Positions 56,444 to 64,000 of a stretch of 64,000 nt of DNA are shown one piece after another. The position numbers and the translations under genes were made by a program. Under the pieces are notes generated by a model. That model was given only the letters and a program-made list of their open reading frames with translations. It was not told the DNA's origin and ran no database searches. The stretch's first letter is position 1; the number at the start of each line of letters is the position of its first letter. Source of the stretch: Maridesulfovibrio ferrireducens (GTDB taxonomy: Bacteria; Desulfobacterota; Desulfovibrionia; Desulfovibrionales; Desulfovibrionaceae). The stretch covers positions 102,429 through 166,428 of the forward strand of contig NZ_JAEINN010000010.1 of assembly GCF_016342405.1 (NCBI RefSeq), in the 5' to 3' direction.

Positions 56444-57145
56444 TCATGAGAGAAAGGGACTATTCAGAATAGTTGCTCCGGATATTATAAAACCGTTCTT
56501 CACTTCATAGCGGCCATGTATTTTTGAGCAAACCAGAGAAACTTCAGGAGATTCATGATTGACGGCAACACAAAAAGACAACTCATTAAAATCTAATGTA
56601 ATTTCAGCTTGAGCATAATCAATAAATTCCAGAGTAATCGGAAACTGACATTTAAATGCCGCCTCTTTTACACTAAAAAGTATCTTCGCTAATTTGCCAC
56701 GTTCGCTGAGAGAATAGCTGGAAAGCCAGACAAGCTCTTGCGGAGAACATATAAGCTCAGACAGTTTCCAATCAAGTGGAGAATACAACTCTACATCAAG
56801 GCCGACACCTTCAATATCATCCATTTTTGCCACCGCAGCCGCGCAATATCCTTGAGTGTGCGATATCGAACCAGTCACGTTGTCCGGCCACCGTGGTGAA
56901 CGATCTTTATTTTGTAAAATAGCACTATCAACCACGCCTAATTGCTTCAAAGCCTGATGCGCGCAAACCCGTCCCCCGCAAAACTCCGCCTGCCTTTCAG
57001 GTACCGAGTCTGCGACTATCTTCCATTCATCTTCATGCAAACTGCTTCTACAAATATGGGGCGAAGATTCTGCGGTAACCACAAAATTTGGAAACAAGAG
57101 ATCAAGGAAAGAATTCTTATCCGGCCTAACAGATTGGGGCGACAT
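56444..57145 (-). CDS. 4'-phosphopantetheinyl transferase (Sfp/EntD type)
   Basis: Transfers phosphopantetheine from CoA to the Ser of carrier domains, the activation needed by the adjacent synthetase. EntD-like motifs in order: SRRD-like NKDRSPRWP (about 79-87), GSISHT (92-97), the Mg-binding G-V-G-L-D117-V-E119 and FSVKEAAFKCQFP (157-169). Length of 233 residues is standard. It lies on the minus strand, 225 bases upstream of the radical SAM gene, with which it may be cotranscribed. A GGATG lies near the start. Confidence 0.92.
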   Translation of the reverse strand: MSPQSVRPDKNSFLDLLFPNFVVTAESSPHICRSSLHEDEWKIVADSVPERQAEFCGGRVCAHQALKQLGVVDSAILQNKDRSPRWPDNVTGSISHTQGYCAAAVAKMDDIEGVGLDVELYSPLDWKLSELICSPQELVWLSSYSLSERGKLAKILFSVKEAAFKCQFPITLEFIDYAQAEITLDFNELSFCVAVNHESPEVSLVCSKIHGRYEVKNGFIISGATILNSPFLS

Positions 57146-57264
57146 AATAATTACATCCTAAAATTTACCATATTTTTTTTAAACGCCTATTCATAAAAGC
57201 AATGACTGGAATAAGAGCACGCATAGCTGAATCTGCACTAAGCACTACATCTGCATCGAAACCA

Positions 57265-58740
57265 TTAAAAATGAGGAGCCTGTTCCGGTAGCTTGTCAGA
57301 ATCAATACCTTCACACAGCACATTTTCCACAGTAAGATTGCCGCTCGCATCAATCGTCACAGTCCAGATAGTGTTGTAATCCGTGACTGGCCAATCCTCA
57401 TTGAGTAATGAGCCGGCGGCTACGTTATAACTTTCAAGAAGCTTATTTATTATCGGCTTAATCCTTGTTGATTCCCACGCAAGCAATATAGACTTACCAG
57501 TAAATTTTCCACCCAAAAAGAAAAAATCACGAGCCTTTTCGTTCTGATCCGGTTTCATAAGTAAGAAACTGGAAACCAAGTGATAAGGTAAATTATTGGC
57601 AATAACATAAGGCCATACAGTTAATGAGGGCCTGACATATGATACGTTGATATAATTTGATGGATTAATAGGTTTTGTTGAAAACCACTGTGCGGGATCA
57701 CAGGAATAAACCATGTCGGGGCTAATTTTGCCGGAAAGAGCATTGGAGAGGTCCAACGCACGCCATTGCCCTGCTCCTACAAAATTGCCGTTCTCAAAAC
57801 CAGGCTTTGGATCAGGATGAGCTTCTGCATGCCTGACCATATATACAGTCTCGCTTTTATTGACACCCGCAGGAGCTTTAGTACCGGCAACCGAAATTTT
57901 GACAAGAGGTTGCTGTGAATTTGTACATGGAACTCTTACAACAGGCGAAGGGAGTTCGGGATATGTAGAAGGAGGATTAATATTACTGTTATAGGTAATC
58001 AGACTTGCTTTGCCATCAGGCGAGATAGAGATCACATACACAATATCTGGCCCACTATAATTCGTCGGTATATCCAGAGCAAGTCCATGATACCGATTGA
58101 TCTTATCCATCAAAGCGCTGGTAGTCTCCCATGGCGCAGAAAAAACATAAAATCCCGGATTATTTTCATAAATAATACCCGTTGCTATACCAACGTTATT
58201 ATCTTTCATGTCATTAAAATCAAGCCCGACACAATCAGGACAATAAATAACTGGATCAACTACTCCGGCAGGCACAGAACCTTCTGCATATGCGGCTTTA
58301 ATGGGGTAGCTGTTCGCGGTATAGGAAGAGTAATCAGCACCAGCAATGGCTACAGTATGCCGATTAAGAAGGGCAAAATGCTGTATTGATCCTATTGCTG
58401 CCATGTCCGGATAGTTATTTACAGTTTGCAAATGAGTCATCGGCGAGAGCGCATAAATGCTGGTTACATTCTTTTTTCCAAGCACATGATTTTTCAAGTA
58501 CGTGCCCATGCGGAGCGCGCGCTGTAACCCTTGACTGGTAAGGTTTGCAGTGTCCGGGTAAATATCACCAGGACCGTTGTAAGCCAAATCCGAACTTACC
58601 ACGAAGATAAGGTTTATATTTTCAGCGCTTAGTGAGTCACTCTCATCGGAAGAACCAAACAAACATCCTGACAAACATAAAATTAGTAAAACATTCAAAA
58701 AGATTAAACAAAAACTTTTGAATTTTCCAAGAAAAAACAT
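57265..58740 (-). CDS. Lipoprotein with two histidine-phosphatase-like halves
   Basis: A 491-residue envelope lipoprotein (lipobox LSGC, C26). The C-terminal half begins VYMVRHAEAHPDP, a classic histidine-phosphatase catalytic RH (residues 303-304), followed by WRALDLSNAL and MVYSCDPAQW, which fit the expected L-S-x-x-G...Y-S-S-P pattern of the phosphoglycerate-mutase fold. The N-terminal half shows the same layout (LIFVVSSDLAYN, LTSQGLQRALRMGTYL, IYALSPMTHLQT) but has SS instead of RH, so it should be inactive. The gene may be cotranscribed with the PPTase 119 bases downstream. The ATG has GGAAGGA upstream. Substrate unknown. Confidence 0.75.
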   Translation of the reverse strand: MFFLGKFKSFCLIFLNVLLILCLSGCLFGSSDESDSLSAENINLIFVVSSDLAYNGPGDIYPDTANLTSQGLQRALRMGTYLKNHVLGKKNVTSIYALSPMTHLQTVNNYPDMAAIGSIQHFALLNRHTVAIAGADYSSYTANSYPIKAAYAEGSVPAGVVDPVIYCPDCVGLDFNDMKDNNVGIATGIIYENNPGFYVFSAPWETTSALMDKINRYHGLALDIPTNYSGPDIVYVISISPDGKASLITYNSNINPPSTYPELPSPVVRVPCTNSQQPLVKISVAGTKAPAGVNKSETVYMVRHAEAHPDPKPGFENGNFVGAGQWRALDLSNALSGKISPDMVYSCDPAQWFSTKPINPSNYINVSYVRPSLTVWPYVIANNLPYHLVSSFLLMKPDQNEKARDFFFLGGKFTGKSILLAWESTRIKPIINKLLESYNVAAGSLLNEDWPVTDYNTIWTVTIDASGNLTVENVLCEGIDSDKLPEQAPHF

Positions 58741-59068
58741 AAACCTATTCCTTCCTTATAAAAATCCCGACAAAATTCAGATGAATGGTGCGATTCTTAT
58801 TTTTTATTTGGAAAAATGAATTGCATACCAGAGTATTATTTTAAATATGACAGGCAGACTGTCACACATAAAATTGATAATTTAAACACTTATATTTCAA
58901 ATATTTTTTTTCGTAAGCAATAGGAATTAGGTCTGAAAGATTTGACAAAAAGTAAGGTCTGAGGTGGTAAGGCAAGAAAGCCCCGTCGTGTTGTAGATCT
59001 GGACTTGGAACGAATGACTCCCATAAAATTTTGTTCTTTGTTGTTTCTCTTCGTACGGGTAATCAGCC
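58741..59068. other. Intergenic region between lipoprotein and ATPase/acetyltransferase genes
   Basis: 328 bases between two minus-strand genes. It holds the presumed promoter of the lipoprotein and the 3' end region of the upstream unit. I found no terminator hairpin for the gene ending at 59069, and no tRNA or small frame with a ribosome site. Around 58937-59020 GC content rises, with no feature recognised. Confidence 0.45.
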
Positions 59069-60556
59069 TTAATTACTCTCCGGGAGACATTGATCTAACT
59101 GCCTTTTTTCCCAGCATTCATGCACATAATCTTTTAATATTTTACCGAAATCAGAAAATATATGAACTGACTCAAACCCTGCTTCAACTCCGTTTAAATA
59201 TTGTAGAATCAAACTCTCACTGCCCTTGTATCCGGGGTTTATTCCAGCAAAAAAGAATCCGATTTTCTCACATTTTTCGCATATTTTAAGAGTCGCAGAG
59301 TCGCTAAGGGGAAGTCTGATTTGAATGGATGGAACACCCTGAGCACTAGCCTTGTAAAATTCACTTCTTATATGTGGAAAAGTATCAATTCCATACTCCT
59401 GCACAACGATTGAAAACCAACCTTCTTGTAATTCTGACTCAGTTGTAATGCGTGAAGATCCATTTTTTGCTTCAGTAAAACTATTCTCATCGGAAACAGA
59501 TGGCTCAACACCTGCGTGAGCATAAATTCTCATAATCATGTCGCGATGATGCGGCGGCAGAAACACTGGAGCTTGATTTCGTACGCCAAAATACTTGGCA
59601 TAGCCCATATTACCGATTCTGTCGGGACCGTTTTCGTTTTTATCCTTGTGTTTTGAAGCTGCATTTAAGGCAAGAAATAAACTATTTTCTGCAAAGTTAT
59701 CCCTTTGAAGCCCTCGCTGGGAATAAATATGATTGGTCACCGCATATGCACTTACAGCATAGACCCCTCTGGATGTGGCATCTTCCATAAGTATCTCAGG
59801 TATTTTTGAAGAATCATGACTCCTAAAATTACCATCAACAACCACATAGGTTAATTCCTCCACCGATGATCCTGAAATTTCTTTTACAAGAGCAAAATGT
59901 CCCATAAGTTCGCCGCATTCAGTCTCACTAACCACGGAAATCATATCTCTTTTTTCAAGCATTTCCCGGACATGATCAGGGTAGTAAATAGACTCACTGA
60001 ACAAGACTTCGCCATGCGCTCTCAAAAGAAGGCGGGAAATATTTTCGGCATCGTCAGGAATCGCAAATCTTGTTGTATGTGTGGTGTTAACTCGCGCAAT
60101 TCGTTTGCGTGTAATTTTTTCCTGAACTCTTTTTTCGGGCAGATATTTTTCAAAAGAAAGCTCACGCTCTCCGTCTTTACCTATGGAAATATGAAGGTTA
60201 TCCACCATCTGCTTCACTAAGTGAAAGCTTAAACCAGTAGTATCATTATGGTCGGACATTCTCTGCGAACAATACTGCGGAAGTTTTTCCGGCACTAATG
60301 GCAAACATAAACTGTTTATTTTGACTCCGAGCCCAGACGGTGTTTTTGAAAATAAAATGCCTACCTCATCGTCATGACCGCCAAAACCCATTTCAATTGA
60401 ATTTGTGACTGATTCTTCCACAGCAAGACAGAATGACTGTACATCTTCAGGGGCAAACCCTCTCATTTTTGCACATTCACGAGCAGCAACACCAACTATT
60501 GAAATATTGGTTAATTGGGCAGGTATTTGTATCCCGAAAATTTTATTAGATGTCAT
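59069..60556 (-). CDS. Anti-sigma-type ATPase fused to a GNAT-like region
   Basis: A 495-residue cytosolic protein. Residues 1-145 are an RsbW/HATPase_c_2 domain, with E47-E48-S-V-T-N52 as the N-box-like motif and DTTGLSFHLVKQMVD as the nucleotide lid region. Residues about 170-330 resemble a GNAT acyltransferase (RFAIPDDAENISRLLLRAHGE, LTYVVVDGNFRSHDSSKIPEIL). The remaining ~150 residues include a second such region (IRLPLSDSATLKICEKCEKIGFFFAGINPG). The first domain alone would act as an anti-sigma or phosphorelay switch kinase. The ATG follows AGGAG. No partner STAS or SpoIIE gene is adjacent. Fused architectures like this exist in relatives, to my memory, without known function. Confidence 0.75.
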   Translation of the reverse strand: MTSNKIFGIQIPAQLTNISIVGVAARECAKMRGFAPEDVQSFCLAVEESVTNSIEMGFGGHDDEVGILFSKTPSGLGVKINSLCLPLVPEKLPQYCSQRMSDHNDTTGLSFHLVKQMVDNLHISIGKDGERELSFEKYLPEKRVQEKITRKRIARVNTTHTTRFAIPDDAENISRLLLRAHGEVLFSESIYYPDHVREMLEKRDMISVVSETECGELMGHFALVKEISGSSVEELTYVVVDGNFRSHDSSKIPEILMEDATSRGVYAVSAYAVTNHIYSQRGLQRDNFAENSLFLALNAASKHKDKNENGPDRIGNMGYAKYFGVRNQAPVFLPPHHRDMIMRIYAHAGVEPSVSDENSFTEAKNGSSRITTESELQEGWFSIVVQEYGIDTFPHIRSEFYKASAQGVPSIQIRLPLSDSATLKICEKCEKIGFFFAGINPGYKGSESLILQYLNGVEAGFESVHIFSDFGKILKDYVHECWEKRQLDQCLPESN

Positions 60557-60716
60557 TAATGGTCTCCTATTTTAAAATAAGAAGCAGAACCATTTAAAAC
60601 ATTTAACGTGGAAAATAAAGTTATTTTCTTTTTCGGGATATGATTTCAGAAAATTTTATACAGTCCTAAAACAAGAATTTAAACACTATCACTACCATCA
60701 AACAAATCATAAATAG

Positions 60717-60755
60717 AAGGGCGGCGACAGACGAAAAAACTCTGCCACCGCCCCC
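60717..60755 (-). terminator. Intrinsic terminator of the third chemoreceptor gene
   Basis: A 13-base stem between GGGCGGTGGCAGA and TCTGTCGCCGCCC on the minus strand, with two G-U pairs, closes on a T-rich loop just past the chemoreceptor stop; the T run behind it is weak. Confidence 0.75.
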
Positions 60756-60761
60756 CACAAA

Positions 60762-62852
60762 TTATACGTTTAATCTATCAAGCATGGAGCGCAAATCCTG
60801 TGCAAGAGTGTTCAGTTCCTGCACTGCGCGGGAAGATTCAATCATTCCGGAAGAAGTCTCATTCACAATCCTGTGCACCTCTTCCACTGCGGAATTAATC
60901 TGCTCAGATGTGGCGGACTGCTCTTCCGCAGCAGTCGCAATACTGCTGATCAATGCAGAACTTTCAATCGAAACGTTTACAATTTCAGCCAAAACTATAC
61001 CGGAATCATTGGCCTGTGTGGTTGCTGATGCAATCCTATTCACAGCGGTTTCCACCTGTCTGATATTAGCTTCCGATGAATTCTGAATAGCCTTAATGTT
61101 TTTTCCAACTTCATTAGTGGCAGTCATGGTCTTTTCCGCCAGTTTACGGACTTCATCAGCAACAACTGCAAATCCTCGTCCGGCTTCACCGGCACGGGCA
61201 GCCTCAATTGCTGCATTTAGAGCCAGCAAGTTGGTCTGGTCCGCAATATCTAGAATCACAGTCATAATGCCCCCGATTGAATCAGCCTGTTTGCCAAGTT
61301 CAAGCATATTACCCTGCAAATCTCCGGCAATATCATTGACCTGATTGATTGAGGTGACGACCTCACCCACAAGTCCGGCACCTTCTTGCGCTTTTTCTGC
61401 GGCCTGTTCAGACTGCAATGTAGCATCAGCGGCATTGCGGGCCACTTCCAGCACAGTGGCATTCATTTCCTCCATTGCAGTAGCTGTCTCACCCACACGC
61501 TGCTGTTGGATATCAGTGCCCCTGCCAACCTGTTCGATCTGCGCGGCAAGCTCTTCAGAGGAAGTAGCAAGGCTGGTCGAAATACGGTCCGCAGCATTAG
61601 CTACTTCCACAATCCGATTATGAACAGCCTTGATCTCAGTCTGATCAATTAAAATTTCAAGAGCTCCGACAGTCAGCCCATTACGATCCACAACCGGCAA
61701 TGCGGAACTGCTGAGTTCATAAGTACCGCACGAAGTTTTTGCAATGGTTTCAAAATTTTGTTTCTTCCCGCTATCCATACATTTTTCTGGAATACAACGG
61801 CTTTCGCGGCAGGCACCAGTTTTCATCACATCATCGCACTGCTTACCTGTAAAGTAGCTGATTCCGGCTATATCCATCCCGGCCTTATTGAGAAAAAGAA
61901 TTTTCCGATCCTTCCCTCTGGTCAGCACTCCCACAGGAAGGGAGTTAAGCAACCCGCAATAAAGACTTACAAGGGTATTTACTCCCTCAATCATTGTTGC
62001 AAATCCGCCAGTATACCCGGAGGAATCCCCCTTCCGCTCAAGTTCACCTTTTTCAATGGCAGTAATGATCCGGTCAGTATCGCTCTGAAACTCCTTAAGT
62101 GACTCCACCAGACTGATTACTTCACGGTAAACACCGCAGGGCTTATCGTCATTTTCAAATTCGAAATCACCCTTTGCCACCCTGGCTACGACTTGTTCAA
62201 GCTCTGCCGGGTCCTTACCAAGAGCGCGGTGAACTGAACGGAGAATCCAGAACGCAATAATAATGGAAAAAACAAAAGCCATTCCGACCATTGCCCACAG
62301 AATGCGGCCTGTTTCTACGACACTCTCTGCCGCATTCGTATTAAAGGCAGCAGCTCTTTCTTCCGCAGAAAATATGAACTTTTCCATGCTCGATTCAAGT
62401 TCTTTGTGCAATTTTGCTTCTTTGGCCCGCTCAGCTTTGATAACACTACGCAAGGCTCCTTTTTCGTGAGTCTCGATGAGATTTTGCTCCAGAGAACTCA
62501 TCTGAGTATACGTTTCGGTCAGCACAGAAAGCCCTCCCCGGTCATCAGGAGAACGCTCGGCAACCAAGTCAAAATCTTTAAGAATCTCCGAATTAAAATC
62601 ATCGATATTTTTTCTATGCTTAGCAATTCTCAATTTATCGTATGATGTTATAATCTGAGACATTTCATTCTGAATTCTCATCAGGTTAACATCAATACGC
62701 AACATGGCGGTGCTGACGGCATAGGGACGCTTGTACAAGGAATCGGTAAGTGCTCCGACAGTTTCCAGCTTTGTGGCAGCAAACAGACCCAGTGTAGCTA
62801 TAAGTAGCGAAATCCCTCCGAAAGCGACTATCATTCTTAATCGTAAAGTCAT
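60762..62852 (-). CDS. Methyl-accepting chemotaxis protein with four-helix sensor and cytoplasmic PAS domain
   Basis: Chemoreceptor of 696 residues. Two membrane helices (about 9-27 and 188-210) bracket a periplasmic four-helix-bundle domain. HAMP follows, then a PAS domain (about 300-410; [20 protein letters not shown]) that carries four cysteines within 20 residues (C-x8-C-x4-C-x4-C, about residues 338-357). This placement suits a redox or metal sensor inside the cell. The signalling domain has the tip [20 protein letters not shown]. The ATG follows GGGAG. An operator-like palindrome at 62930-62952 lies 78 bases upstream. Confidence 0.92.
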   Translation of the reverse strand: MTLRLRMIVAFGGISLLIATLGLFAATKLETVGALTDSLYKRPYAVSTAMLRIDVNLMRIQNEMSQIITSYDKLRIAKHRKNIDDFNSEILKDFDLVAERSPDDRGGLSVLTETYTQMSSLEQNLIETHEKGALRSVIKAERAKEAKLHKELESSMEKFIFSAEERAAAFNTNAAESVVETGRILWAMVGMAFVFSIIIAFWILRSVHRALGKDPAELEQVVARVAKGDFEFENDDKPCGVYREVISLVESLKEFQSDTDRIITAIEKGELERKGDSSGYTGGFATMIEGVNTLVSLYCGLLNSLPVGVLTRGKDRKILFLNKAGMDIAGISYFTGKQCDDVMKTGACRESRCIPEKCMDSGKKQNFETIAKTSCGTYELSSSALPVVDRNGLTVGALEILIDQTEIKAVHNRIVEVANAADRISTSLATSSEELAAQIEQVGRGTDIQQQRVGETATAMEEMNATVLEVARNAADATLQSEQAAEKAQEGAGLVGEVVTSINQVNDIAGDLQGNMLELGKQADSIGGIMTVILDIADQTNLLALNAAIEAARAGEAGRGFAVVADEVRKLAEKTMTATNEVGKNIKAIQNSSEANIRQVETAVNRIASATTQANDSGIVLAEIVNVSIESSALISSIATAAEEQSATSEQINSAVEEVHRIVNETSSGMIESSRAVQELNTLAQDLRSMLDRLNV

Positions 62853-63196
62853 TTAATGCTCCCTGTATTTATTTAATTGACAATATTCGGACAGTCTTGC
62901 CATCTGCATAAACAAATAAATATCAACTAAAAATGTCGACATTCGACATTTTCTAAAAACATTTACTTTGTCAGAAAACTGATGTCAATCTCGCTCGGGA
63001 TTTAAATATAAGGGTTAAATGACACTAAAAAGTCAAAAATACTGGCATATTACCAGACTTTAAAAATATTTTATCTTTTTTTTAAAAAGAAAAAGTTCTT
63101 AAAATTAGAATTGATAGATAGGCATGAATTAGAGAAAGCTACAATTGCTTCACGATAAAAATATTACATATAAAAACGTAAGCTCAGATAAAAAAA
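62853..63196. other. Promoter region of the third chemoreceptor
   Basis: 344 AT-rich bases between two minus-strand genes; apart from the perfect palindrome at 62930-62952 I see nothing. No strong terminator for the PilZ gene was recognised here. Confidence 0.45.
62930..62952. promoter_or_regulatory. Perfect palindrome upstream of the third chemoreceptor (candidate operator)
   Basis: AAAATGTCGA, spacer CAT, TCGACATTTT: ten-base arms with a three-base spacer, 78 bases upstream of the chemoreceptor start. Its symmetry and size fit a dimeric repressor or activator site. Loss of G/C outside the core and absence of a T run argue against a terminator. Regulator unknown. Confidence 0.55.
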
Positions 63197-63886
63197 CTAT
63201 ATATCGAAAGACTCAATGACTTTCTTCAGCAAGACTTGTGAATCATCTTCGAAACTGACAAATTTAAAACCCATTGAGAATTTATTTCCACAGCTGATAA
63301 AATTACGTACGACTCCTACTCCGAACAACATTGCAGAGCCTTCATCATATTGAAACTTGAAATTGACGAACTCGTCTTCCTTAATATCCCCCATTGTCTC
63401 GCCTTTACGAAAAACAAAAGAAATCCTACCGCCCCCTTCAGAGATATCCCTGAATACTCCCTTATATTCTTGATTCTTATAGGTAAGAACTACAGACTGA
63501 AAGCATTCAACTCGCTTATTATTTCTGAGATTAACTTTTTCAAATTTACTTGGATAAGCTAAATAAAGAAGTGGATAGGGATAAATAATAACGCGTGTGA
63601 CAGTTGCCCTGAATCCACAGAGATAACACCCGTCACACTTTGCTCTGACAGTTACGTCTGAATCATCAACCAATATTCGTTTGTAATTACCTTCCCGCAA
63701 AGCAGGAAGCCAGATACTAAGAAAATAGCCGGGCCTAATCCCGACAACTTCTCCCCACAATCTTTCACCTGTAGAAAACAGCTCAACATTGGCATTCGCA
63801 CCATGCTGCAATCCTAAATTATCACATGTTCCACAGAAAATAACGTCCTGTTCAACCTTCTTCTCACACATTATATCCAGTCCCAT
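63197..63886 (-). CDS. YcgR-like PilZ-domain protein with clustered cysteines
   Basis: A 229-residue cytosolic protein with a YcgR-type N-terminal domain (about 28-112) and a PilZ domain (about 115-225). The c-di-GMP motifs are present: R121-N-N-K-R125 (RxxxR) and RDISEGGGRI (DxSxxG, about 147-155). Such proteins slow or bias the flagellar motor when c-di-GMP rises. Unusual for the family, cysteines cluster as C18-x2-C21 and C84-x2-C87-x2-C90, plus C7, suggesting a metal or Fe-S site. Two in-frame starts (63886 and 63871) are possible; AAAGG abuts the first. No neighbour within the window extends an operon. Confidence 0.85.
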   Translation of the reverse strand: MGLDIMCEKKVEQDVIFCGTCDNLGLQHGANANVELFSTGERLWGEVVGIRPGYFLSIWLPALREGNYKRILVDDSDVTVRAKCDGCYLCGFRATVTRVIIYPYPLLYLAYPSKFEKVNLRNNKRVECFQSVVLTYKNQEYKGVFRDISEGGGRISFVFRKGETMGDIKEDEFVNFKFQYDEGSAMLFGVGVVRNFISCGNKFSMGFKFVSFEDDSQVLLKKVIESFDI

Positions 63887-64000
63887 CCTTTAATAAATAT
63901 CTTAAACAGAATATCGCACTAAAATAGGCTCCTCGACGTTTCGTGTGGAATTGACTTGATCGACAACACAAGTGAATGCAGTATATTCGGATGACTTATA

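Noticed and set aside
57165..57264. Minus-strand frame between the lipoprotein and PPTase genes as a gene remnant
   Set aside because: It is an off-frame continuation through the lipoprotein end with no recognisable similarity.
59005..59289. Plus-strand frame opposite the end of the ATPase/acetyltransferase gene
   Set aside because: Mostly antisense to a well-supported gene, no ribosome site, no family resemblance.
1..64000. CRISPR arrays, rRNA, tRNA genes or insertion sequences
   Set aside because: No regularly spaced repeats, no tRNA-like T-loop/acceptor pairs and no transposase-like protein were found on reading the window.

Overview
This window is an AT-rich stretch of a bacterial chromosome that most resembles a marine, free-swimming sulfate reducer of the Desulfovibrio group (Desulfovibrionales). 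That assignment is an inference from content: a small assimilatory-type siroheme sulfite reductase, three large chemoreceptors, a diguanylate cyclase with an exported c-heme domain, a tungstate ABC transporter, a selenocysteine-containing peroxiredoxin, and several orphan periplasmic solute-binding proteins. No rRNA, tRNA, CRISPR array, prophage or insertion sequence was recognised.

Layout. Positions 1-5 kb: a SulP anion transporter with an operator-like palindrome at its promoter, and a chemoreceptor with an HBM-type sensor. 4.7-9.8 kb: an exported thioredoxin-like protein next to an exported peroxiredoxin, a YhcH-type protein, a small membrane protein, a glycosyltransferase, a beta-carbonic anhydrase and a heme-domain GGDEF protein. 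10-19.8 kb: an unrecognised repeat protein, a fetAB exporter behind an AsmA-like protein, an HDOD protein, a Tat/lipoprotein M48 protease with TPR-like tail, and two solute-binding proteins. 19.9-24.9 kb: a complete TPP-riboswitch-controlled thiamine operon thiS-G-H-F-E-C. 25-27 kb: three accessory genes, including a Fic protein that lacks the catalytic histidine. 27-34 kb: the small sulfite reductase, a solute-binding lipoprotein overlapped with a large PAS histidine kinase, and a Cache chemoreceptor. 34-41 kb: a metallophosphoesterase, a frameshifted solute-binding protein and a large subtilisin with a cysteine-containing C-terminal sorting tail. 41-45.6 kb: a PocR sensor-domain protein, the wtpABC tungstate operon, and convergent to it a peroxiredoxin whose catalytic cysteine codon is an in-frame UGA followed by a SECIS-like hairpin. 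46-57 kb: a compact nonribosomal peptide locus: MFS exporter, a 2624-residue C-A-T-C-A-T-reductase synthetase with a cyclic-nucleotide-binding-like domain fused at its C-terminus, a radical SAM/SPASM protein and a Sfp/EntD phosphopantetheinyl transferase. 57-64 kb: a tandem histidine-phosphatase-like lipoprotein, an anti-sigma-type ATPase fused to an acetyltransferase-like region, a third chemoreceptor and a cysteine-rich PilZ protein.

The most interesting items are the synthetase locus (a dipeptide aldehyde/alcohol or cyclised product is predicted, with an unprecedented-looking cNMP-type tail), the selenoprotein peroxiredoxin, the His-less Fic protein, the cysteine-rich PilZ protein, the three-module HBM chemoreceptor and the unassigned repeat protein at 10.1-11.8 kb. 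All domain calls were made by eye from motifs; residue numbers are counted from the starts chosen here and are approximate for the largest proteins.
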